A stretch of DNA of 6,807 nucleotides, taken from assembly GCA_937915775.1 (NCBI GenBank), contig CALGGQ010000188.1, positions 1 to 6,807 on the forward strand, read 5' to 3'. The notes under the pieces were generated by a model, which did no database searches, was not told the DNA's origin, and saw only the letters and a list, made by a program, of their open reading frames with translations. Below, in pieces: positions 1-4,724 of the stretch. The position numbers and the translations under genes were made by a program. This stretch comes from an uncultured Clostridia bacterium (GTDB lineage: Bacteria > Bacillota > Clostridia > Oscillospirales > Acutalibacteraceae). Position 1 is the stretch's first letter. The number at the start of each line of letters is the position of its first letter.

Positions 1-35
1 ACTGGTCACTAGCCACTGGTCACTGGTCACTATCT
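1..35. repeat. Degenerate 7-base tandem repeat array
   Basis: Five consecutive 7-base units begin with ACT: ACTGGTC, ACTAGCC, ACTGGTC, ACTGGTC, ACTATCT. Three are identical and two diverge. The array may continue to the left, because the window starts inside it. It lies downstream of the LCP gene and outside any convincing gene. Arrays of this kind occur between genes in some gut Clostridia, but I cannot assign a function. It could also be a place where a short-read assembly stopped. Confidence 0.7.
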
Positions 36-55
36 CGACAAATTCCAATTTGTCG
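36..55. repeat. Perfect 9-base inverted repeat
   Basis: CGACAAATT at 36-44 and AATTTGTCG at 47-55 are exact reverse complements separated by CC. It directly adjoins the 7-base repeat array and may be part of the same intergenic repeat element. It has no U-tract of its own, so it is not a second terminator by itself. A protein-binding palindrome is possible but unsupported. Confidence 0.6.
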
Positions 56-59
56 CATA

Positions 60-99
60 AAAAATCCGGCTGTCCACGAAAGTGGACAGCCGGATTTTT
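60..99 (-). terminator. Intrinsic terminator of the LCP gene
   Basis: A perfect 18-base-pair stem pairs 60-77 with 82-99 around a four-base loop (GAAA on the plus strand, TTTC on the minus). The inner 13 pairs are GC-rich. Read on the minus strand, the stem ends in a run of T (positions 64-59). It starts five bases beyond the stop codon of the LCP gene, so it almost certainly ends that transcript. The A/T flanks are symmetrical, so it could also stop transcription arriving on the plus strand. Confidence 0.93.
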
Positions 100-103
100 G
101 TTT

Positions 104-1360
104 TTATTCTTTCTGCTCCGCCTGGAGCTCGTCAGCAGTTTTGTTGTAAATAGAATCAATGAGCTTTTCCTTGTTTGCATCAAGGTCAAGGGTAATGACG
201 CTGTTGCCGCTGATAGTGGCGTAATCCCAGGTGCCGTTAAACGGCACGCGCTGCTGCGGCATGCTGCCCAAGCAAATGGCTGCGGCAGCCACAAAGCGCT
301 TCAGCTGACCTTTGGATAAATCGGTTTCGATATACGGTGCGCTACCGTTTGCCAGCTTGAAGAGCTTGAACGGATTCGTTTTAGCAGCGTGCAGGATGCT
401 GGCAATGACCGTGCGCTGTCGCTGGGTACGCATAAAGTCCGTATCAATTTTGCGGATTCTGGCGTATGCCAGCGCCTGTTTCCCGTCCAGCTTCTGCTTG
501 CCGGCTTCCAGCACAACGTCGCCATACCTGCCGGGGTGGTTCGTGACCTCTGCCGCTTCCTCCTCCGTGACCTCAATTTCAACGCCGCCGATGCTGTCCA
601 CCATGCTCTGGAACATCTCAAAATTGGTGACGACATAGCCATCAATTTTTATGCCGAAATGGTATTCAATCGTGTCGGCAATACCGCTGTAGCCGTCCTT
701 CTGGTTGGCGGTGTTCAGCCGCTGGCTGGCGTCCTTTGACGGAATGTACAGCCAGATATCGCGCAGAAAGGACGTCATCTTGATGCAGTGATGCTTCATA
801 TCAATGCTGATCAGCATCATTGTGTCCGGGTGGCTGGTGGTGGTTTCCTGACCGGGACGCGCGTCAACGCCGAGCAGCAGAATGTTTTTCACCAACGGGC
901 TGCTTTTCAGCTCGGACGCCGTTACATACTGATTTTTGGTGTGCTCGTCATAGTGGATTTTCCCGAGAATGCCGTTGACTATCAGCGTGGGTATCAGCAG
1001 CAGAAGGACGATAACGGCGAGCACGGACAGTGCCTTTTTGCGTGCCTTGGCTTTTCTTCGCTTGCGGCTTTTTTCGCGGTTGACGGCGGCGCGGTCGTTG
1101 TTGTCCGCCCGCCGCACGGCGCCGTAGTCCTGCTGCACCTCGGGCTGAAAGTCCGCGCGCTGCTGATAGCCTGTCCTAAGCGGCGGTGCTGGCTCACGCT
1201 GGTTGTCCACCACATCGGCATTGCTGGCAGCATAGCGGCTTAAATTGAAATCATTTATCGCGGCTTTGCCGTAGTAGTTTTCGTTTTCGGGTACGCTTCT
1301 GTCGCGCTGGTCGTTTTCATAGCGGCGGGAGCGGGCTTCCTCATCATAATTGTTTGGCAA
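104..1360 (-). CDS. LytR-CpsA-Psr (LCP) family cell-wall glycopolymer transferase
   Basis: LCP proteins are membrane-anchored enzymes that move undecaprenyl-linked glycopolymers (teichoic acid or capsule-type) onto peptidoglycan outside the cell. Residue numbers count from the GTG at 1369. A charged cytoplasmic N-terminus of about 110 residues ends in an Arg/Lys-rich stretch (99-112). One membrane helix follows (113-133), then the extracellular LCP domain (about 160-335). Expected family motifs are visible: NILLLGVDARPG (162-173) with Asp169 and Arg171, HPDTMML (180-186) with Asp182, FLRD (201-204) with Arg203, and DFMRTQRQR (311-319). These Asp and Arg residues bind pyrophosphate and metal in characterised relatives. 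The stop TAA is at 104-106. I prefer the TTG start at 1358-1360 because AGAAAGG (1375-1369) lies 8 bases upstream. The GTG at 1367-1369 overlaps that site and would add three residues. The long disordered N-terminus is unusual but not unique. The gene stands alone, divergent from rnpB. Which polymer it transfers cannot be told. Confidence 0.93.
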   Translation of the reverse strand: MPNNYDEEARSRRYENDQRDRSVPENENYYGKAAINDFNLSRYAASNADVVDNQREPAPPLRTGYQQRADFQPEVQQDYGAVRRADNNDRAAVNREKSRKRRKAKARKKALSVLAVIVLLLLIPTLIVNGILGKIHYDEHTKNQYVTASELKSSPLVKNILLLGVDARPGQETTTSHPDTMMLISIDMKHHCIKMTSFLRDIWLYIPSKDASQRLNTANQKDGYSGIADTIEYHFGIKIDGYVVTNFEMFQSMVDSIGGVEIEVTEEEAAEVTNHPGRYGDVVLEAGKQKLDGKQALAYARIRKIDTDFMRTQRQRTVIASILHAAKTNPFKLFKLANGSAPYIETDLSKGQLKRFVAAAAICLGSMPQQRVPFNGTWDYATISGNSVITLDLDANKEKLIDSIYNKTADELQAEQKE

Positions 1361-1368
1361 ATAACTCA

Positions 1369-1375
1369 CCTTTCT
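1369..1375 (-). promoter_or_regulatory. Ribosome binding site deciding the LCP start
   Basis: On the minus strand AGAAAGG runs from 1375 to 1369 and matches the 16S anti-Shine-Dalgarno complement. Its last G is the first base of the upstream GTG codon, which makes that GTG a poor start. It sits 8 bases before the TTG at 1360, normal spacing, so initiation at TTG is favoured. Confidence 0.6.
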
Positions 1376-1394
1376 TTACGGAAATTGTAACACA

Positions 1395-1423
1395 ATTCTA
1401 CACCATCGCCCTCATGAATGCAA
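1395..1423 (-). promoter_or_regulatory. Sigma-A-type promoter of the LCP gene
   Basis: On the minus strand TTGCAT (1423-1418) and TAGAAT (1400-1395) are separated by exactly 17 bases, and the gene begins about 30 bases further on. Over and just downstream of the -10 box lies a perfect dyad, AATTGT / ACAATT (1383-1388 and 1392-1397), which could be an operator. No regulator is recognisable. Confidence 0.65.
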
Positions 1424-1440
1424 CTAAATTTTATTAATTA

Positions 1441-1469
1441 TTGATTTTGTTCCGATTTTATTATATGAT
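1441..1469 (+). promoter_or_regulatory. Sigma-A-type promoter of rnpB
   Basis: TTGATT (1441-1446) and TATGAT (1464-1469) are separated by 17 bases. Transcription would begin within a few bases of the expected 5' end of RNase P RNA at about 1473-1476. The region is AT-rich, as is usual for a strong stable-RNA promoter. It probably also feeds the aldolase-kinase genes, since no terminator follows rnpB. Confidence 0.75.
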
Positions 1470-1472
1470 ATA

Positions 1473-1800
1473 GGTGCAAGTTGTCCAGACGGTTGCGCAC
1501 ATAGTGTGAGGAAAGTCCGAGCAGCACAGAGCAGGGTAACGGCTAACGGCCGCCGAGGGTGACCTTAGGGAAAGTGCAACAGAAATAAACCGCCGTTTTA
1601 CGGCAAGGGTGGAAAGGCGAGGTAAGAGCTCACCGAGCGGGTGGAGACATCCGCTGCCATGTAAACCCTACCCGCTGCAACGCCGACCGGAGGGCTGTTT
1701 GCTCGACACATAACTCCGACGGGCGGCTGGAGCGTATTGGCAACAATACGTCGAGATAGATAACCGTCCACGACAGAACTCGGCTTATGGGCAACTTGCC
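1473..1800 (+). ncRNA. rnpB: RNase P RNA, bacterial type A
   Basis: This is the catalytic RNA of ribonuclease P, which removes 5' leaders from pre-tRNAs. The ends pair as helix P1: GCAAGTTG near 1476-1483 with CAACTTGC at 1792-1799. The conserved 5' element GAGGAAAGTCCG (1508-1519) and the 3' element ACAGAACTCGGCTTA (1773-1787) form the P4 core. Other conserved blocks are present: AGGGAAAGTGCAACAGAAA (about 1567-1585), GGTGGAAAGGCG, GGTAAGAGCTCACCG, GTAAACCCTACCCG and AGATAGATAACCGTCCACG. The layout fits the ancestral type A rather than the Bacillus type B form. Its length of about 328 nt is smaller than the roughly 380 nt of E. coli. The gene is complete. The ends are inferred from pairing and may be off by a few bases. 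Confidence 0.95.
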
Positions 1801-1817
1801 TTGAAAGGAATGATACG

Positions 1818-2660
1818 ATGCTTGTGAATATGAAACAGTTATTGGCGGATGCCGAGAAGGGTAATTATGCCGTTGGCTCCTTTTCCGTGGCGAATATGGA
1901 AATGGTGCTCGGCGTTATCAAGGCTGCCGAGGAGCTGCGCGCGCCGATTATCCTGCAGATTGCAGAGGTACGGCTGAAGCAGTCGCCGCTGCATGTAATT
2001 GGTCCGCTGATGGTAGCGGCGGCAAGGGCTGCCAAGGTGCCAGTTGCCGTGCATTTTGACCATGGCAAAACGATGGAAAAAATCAGCGAAGCGCTGAAAA
2101 TCGGCTTCACCTCGGTGATGTTTGACGGCTCTCATCTGCCGCTTGATGAAAATATTGCGATGACCAAAAAGGTGATAGCCGAAGCGCTGCAGCACGGCGC
2201 CGCCGTGGAGGCGGAAATCGGCTGCGTCGGCGGCAGTGAGGACGGCAGCGAGGATATTGCCATTAACTGTACCAGACCTGAGGACGCTGTTCGCTTTGAA
2301 AAGGAGACCGGTGTTGACGCGCTCGCCATTGCTATCGGCAATGCTCACGGCAACTATAAAAGCACGCCGAAGCTCCGCTTTGATATTCTTGAGGAAGTGG
2401 ACAGGCTGACGCAGACACCGCTCGTGCTGCACGGCGGAACCGGCATCACGCCGGAGGATTTTATCCGCTGCTCCCATACCGGAATCAAGAAAATCAATAT
2501 TGCCACCGCTACCTTTGACCGCGTGGAACAGTCGGTCAGAGCTGCCTACCGTGACGGCGCTATTCAGGGCTATTACGATCTGCAGGCAGCCGAGGTGGAG
2601 GGTGCCTATCAAAACGCAAAAACCCATATATTAATCTTCGGAACTGACAATAAAGCATAA
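1818..2660 (+). CDS. iolJ: Class II (zinc) ketose-bisphosphate aldolase, probably IolJ-type
   Basis: This family cleaves phosphorylated ketoses to DHAP and an aldehyde. Candidate substrates are 6-phospho-5-dehydro-2-deoxygluconate (IolJ) or fructose/tagatose bisphosphate. The 280-residue length is normal for the family. Visible motifs are HFDHG (79-83) with the proton-transfer Asp81 and zinc ligand His82, FDGSHLPLDENI (102-113), VEAEIGCVGG (130-139), AHGNY with zinc ligand His177, LHGGTG with zinc ligand His205, and the phosphate-binding INIAT (226-230). All catalytic residues I would expect are present. A clear AAAGGA (1804-1809) precedes the ATG by 8 bases. I prefer the inositol role because the next gene is a strong IolC match and the two are translationally close. 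Motifs alone do not exclude fructose-bisphosphate or tagatose-bisphosphate aldolase. The ribosome binding site lies only 3 bases after the rnpB 3' end, so the gene is probably read through from the rnpB promoter. Confidence 0.9.
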   Translation: MLVNMKQLLADAEKGNYAVGSFSVANMEMVLGVIKAAEELRAPIILQIAEVRLKQSPLHVIGPLMVAAARAAKVPVAVHFDHGKTMEKISEALKIGFTSVMFDGSHLPLDENIAMTKKVIAEALQHGAAVEAEIGCVGGSEDGSEDIAINCTRPEDAVRFEKETGVDALAIAIGNAHGNYKSTPKLRFDILEEVDRLTQTPLVLHGGTGITPEDFIRCSHTGIKKINIATATFDRVEQSVRAAYRDGAIQGYYDLQAAEVEGAYQNAKTHILIFGTDNKA

Positions 2661-2664
2661 GGAG
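2659..2664 (+). promoter_or_regulatory. Ribosome binding site of iolC overlapping the aldolase stop
   Basis: AAGGAG includes the last two bases of the aldolase TAA stop (2658-2660). The ATG at 2667 is only 2 bases away, whereas the ATG at 2673 is 8 bases away, so the second is the likely start. The arrangement suggests coupled translation of the two enzymes. Confidence 0.7.
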
Positions 2665-2672
2665 AGATGACG

Positions 2673-3692
2673 ATGCAGAACTATGTAACCTTTGATATGA
2701 GCAAGCCGCTCGATTTTATCCCGATGGGCAGAATTGCCATTGACTTTAACCCGACGGATATGTACCGTCCGTTGTCGGAGTCGTCGAATTTCAATAAGTA
2801 TGTCGGCGGTTCTCCGGCGAATATCGCCGTCGGTCTGGCAAGGCTCGGCTGCAAGGTCGGCTTCCAGGGCTGCGTCAGCGACGACCGTTTCGGCGACTAT
2901 GTGGTAGATTATTTCAAAAAGGAGGGAATTGATACCTCCCGCATCACAAGAGCAAAAAACGGCGAAAAAATCGGTCTGACCTTTACGGAAATCCTCTCCA
3001 AAACGGAGTCCTCTATTCTGATGTACCGTGATAATGTGGCGGATTTCTGTATGGAGCCTGAGGATATTGATGAGGCATATATTGCTTCCGCCAAGGCGAT
3101 TGTCATCAGCGGTACGGCGCTTGCCAAGAGCCCCTCGCGCGAGGCTTGTCTCAAGGCGATGATGCTGGCGAAGAAGAATAACACCCGCATTATTTTTGAT
3201 ATCGACTACCGTGCTTATACCTGGAAAAGCAAGGATGAGATTGCCGTTTACTACAGCTTAGTGGCGCAGAATGCCGATATTATTATGGGCTCCCGCGAGG
3301 AGTTTGACCTCACCGAGGGTATTATCGGCGTGAAGGAAAGCGATCCCGAATCGGCAAAATACTGGCAGTCCTTCGGCGCGTCCATCTGCGTCATCAAGCA
3401 CGGCAAGGAGGGCTCCACCGCCTATACGAACGACGGCAAATTCTACACCATTAAGCCGTTCCCGGCGGTGCTCTTAAAGGGCTTCGGCGGCGGCGACGGC
3501 TACGGCTCCTCCTTCCTGTATTCTCTGCTGCAGGGCAAGGATATCATCGACTGTCTGGAATTCGGTTCCGCCTCTGCCTCAATTCTGATTGCGGCGCATT
3601 CCTGTTCGGATGCAATGCCGACAGCGGAGCAGGTGCAGAGCTATATTGATAAATGCAAAGCAGAATACGGCGAAATGGTCGCCAGAGTGTAA
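2673..3692 (+). CDS. iolC: 5-dehydro-2-deoxygluconokinase, PfkB (ribokinase) family
   Basis: IolC phosphorylates 5-dehydro-2-deoxy-D-gluconate with ATP in cytoplasmic myo-inositol breakdown. Its product is the substrate of the IolJ aldolase encoded just upstream. The 339 residues run colinearly with Bacillus IolC as I remember it. Shared blocks are KYVGGSPANIAVGLARLG (42-59, sugar-binding PfkB signature 1), LTFTEILS and SILMYRD (102-120), ISGTALAKSPSREA (145-158), FDIDYRAYTW (175-184), and the highly characteristic HSCSDAMPT (309-317). The C-terminal PfkB signature reads GFGGGDGYGSSF (270-281). It keeps the catalytic Asp275, but has Gly where the usual FGAGDSYAS has Ala and Ser. The start at 2673 is chosen from ribosome-binding-site spacing; 2667 would add two residues. 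No iolG, iolE, iolD or iolB is present here, so the upper pathway must be elsewhere or absent. Confidence 0.93.
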   Translation: MQNYVTFDMSKPLDFIPMGRIAIDFNPTDMYRPLSESSNFNKYVGGSPANIAVGLARLGCKVGFQGCVSDDRFGDYVVDYFKKEGIDTSRITRAKNGEKIGLTFTEILSKTESSILMYRDNVADFCMEPEDIDEAYIASAKAIVISGTALAKSPSREACLKAMMLAKKNNTRIIFDIDYRAYTWKSKDEIAVYYSLVAQNADIIMGSREEFDLTEGIIGVKESDPESAKYWQSFGASICVIKHGKEGSTAYTNDGKFYTIKPFPAVLLKGFGGGDGYGSSFLYSLLQGKDIIDCLEFGSASASILIAAHSCSDAMPTAEQVQSYIDKCKAEYGEMVARV

Positions 3693-3725
3693 ACGGATAT
3701 TTCAGAAACGGAAAGGAGCATTGCT

Positions 3726-4505
3726 ATGAAAGTATGTTCAAATTGCGGTCATTTGCTGGAGGACGGCGTACGCTTTTGTGACGCCTGCGGTGCGCCGATA
3801 GCGGAGCAACCGAATGCTTCCGCACAGCCTCAACCGTCAACCTTCTATACCCCGCCTGTACAGGAGCAGCCTGTACCGCCGACTGAGCCCGTAAAGACCG
3901 AAGCCGCAGCAGGCACCTATTATACTCCGCCGCAGGCAGAGCAGCAGCCTTTTACGCCGCAGCCGGAACAGGCAGCCCCGCAGCAGAGCGCTGCACAGGG
4001 TTCCTATTATACCCCGCCGCAACCGCAGCAGACCGCAGCGCCCGGTACCTTTTACACCCCCGCGCAGCAGCCGCAGCAGCAGGCGTATAACCCCTATTCC
4101 TATCAGCCGGCGCAAGCCTATCAGCCGACGGAAACGAAGGCGAGCACCGGTCTTGCCGTGCTGTCCTTCTTCATTCCGCTGGCCGGTATTATCATCTATT
4201 TTGCCGAGAAGAAGTCACGCCCGCTGACAGCGAAAAAATCGCTGAAATGCGCTCTTATCAGCATTGCACTTCAGGTTGTGCTGACGATTGTTTTCTTCGT
4301 CTGCTTTACCATATTTGGCGTGAATTATGCCAAAAAGCACGGCGACGAAATACAGGACTTCGGTCAGCAGTTTGAGGATCAGTTCGGCGAGGACTTTGCC
4401 AGACAGTTCGAGGAGCAGTTTGAAGAGCAGTTTGGTCAGTCCCTGGATGACTTTGATTTCGATGAATATGTCGAGTCGCAGCAGGGCGAGGACAGCGGCA
4501 ATTAG
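3726..4505 (+). CDS. Zinc-ribbon, Pro/Gln-rich two-helix membrane protein of unknown function
   Basis: I do not recognise a named family for the whole protein (259 residues). An N-terminal zinc ribbon has four cysteines, C4-x2-C7 and C18-x2-C21. Residues 26-137 are a low-complexity linker rich in Pro, Gln and Ala that contains four copies of an aromatic-Tyr-Thr-Pro motif (40-44, 65-69, 94-98, 109-112). Two hydrophobic helices follow (about 144-160 and 175-198) with a basic loop between them, resembling small DUF4190-like membrane modules. The tail (205-259) is acidic with repeated QFEEQF-like units, probably helical. Basic residues between the helices suggest a cytoplasmic hairpin loop, though topology is not certain. 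AAGGAG (3713-3718) lies 7 bases before the ATG. The gene begins 33 bases after iolC and could share its transcript. Nothing links it to inositol metabolism. Such zinc-ribbon proteins are common but mostly uncharacterised in Clostridia. Confidence 0.85.
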   Translation: MKVCSNCGHLLEDGVRFCDACGAPIAEQPNASAQPQPSTFYTPPVQEQPVPPTEPVKTEAAAGTYYTPPQAEQQPFTPQPEQAAPQQSAAQGSYYTPPQPQQTAAPGTFYTPAQQPQQQAYNPYSYQPAQAYQPTETKASTGLAVLSFFIPLAGIIIYFAEKKSRPLTAKKSLKCALISIALQVVLTIVFFVCFTIFGVNYAKKHGDEIQDFGQQFEDQFGEDFARQFEEQFEEQFGQSLDDFDFDEYVESQQGEDSGN

Positions 4506-4517
4506 TTTGGAAAAGCC

Positions 4518-4546
4518 TTGATTTTTACGCCGGAATATGGTATAAT
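4518..4546 (+). promoter_or_regulatory. Sigma-A promoter with extended -10 upstream of the riboswitch
   Basis: TTGATT (4518-4523) and a perfect TATAAT (4541-4546) have a 17-base spacer. TG at 4538-4539 gives an extended -10. Transcription should begin near 4553, immediately before the first strand of the riboswitch P1 helix. The match is nearly ideal, so control is likely exerted on the leader RNA rather than at initiation. Confidence 0.85.
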
Positions 4547-4554
4547 ATTAAAAC

Positions 4555-4673
4555 GTATGAGGGAGTAGTTCCGCGCAATCCCACACATAGCGCGCGTTAA
4601 ATCAACAACTTGTCGTAACGACTGGTTTAACTTTAAGTATTGGAATCCAGTACTTATTGAATGAGACTTATAC
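4555..4673 (+). promoter_or_regulatory. yybP-ykoY-type manganese riboswitch aptamer
   Basis: The leader has the family landmarks GGGAGTAG (4561-4568) at the 5' side and TTGAATGAGAC (4657-4667) at the 3' side. The closing helix P1 pairs GTATGAG (4555-4561) with CTTATAC (4667-4673). Internal stems are visible: GTTAAA with TTTAAC around a TCAACAACTTGTCG segment, GTCG/CGAC around TAA, and AAGTATTGG with CCAGTACTT just before the 3' landmark. Known members sense Mn2+ and often precede cation P-type ATPases or exporters, which matches the gene downstream. The assignment is by eye, not by covariance model, and is strong because sequence, structure and gene context agree. Confidence 0.85.
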
Positions 4674-4701
4674 ATAGTCAATGCTATGTATAAGTCTTTT
4701 A
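4664..4701 (+). terminator. Riboswitch-controlled intrinsic terminator
   Basis: A perfect 14-base-pair stem pairs 4664-4677 with 4684-4697 around a six-base loop, followed by TTT. Its 5' arm shares bases 4667-4673 with the riboswitch P1 helix, so the two structures exclude each other. Formation of P1 would block the terminator. The expected logic is that Mn2+ binding turns the downstream gene on. It may also end transcripts arriving from the zinc-ribbon gene, after which I saw no other terminator. Confidence 0.88.
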
Positions 4702-4710
4702 TTATAGGAT

Positions 4711-4717
4711 AAAGGAG
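4711..4717 (+). promoter_or_regulatory. Ribosome binding site deciding the ATPase start
   Basis: AAAGGAG lies one base before the ATG at 4719 but 7 bases before the ATG at 4725. The second ATG, starting MKEYLKPF, is therefore the likely start. The site is just beyond the terminator U-tract and is not itself sequestered by the hairpin. Confidence 0.75.
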
Positions 4718-4724
4718 TATGTGT

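Noticed and set aside
36..99. Possible CRISPR array or attachment site in the repeats at the left edge
   Set aside because: The repeats are 7 bases long with no spacers, and the larger palindrome is an ordinary terminator; there is no integrase or cas gene.
788..1243. Plus-strand open frame of 151 codons opposite the LCP gene
   Set aside because: No ribosome binding site or recognisable motif; the opposite strand encodes a clear LCP domain.
1839..2627. Open frame of 262 codons on the minus strand opposite the aldolase
   Set aside because: It mirrors a gene with intact catalytic motifs and shows no domain of its own; its length follows from the codon bias of the plus-strand gene.
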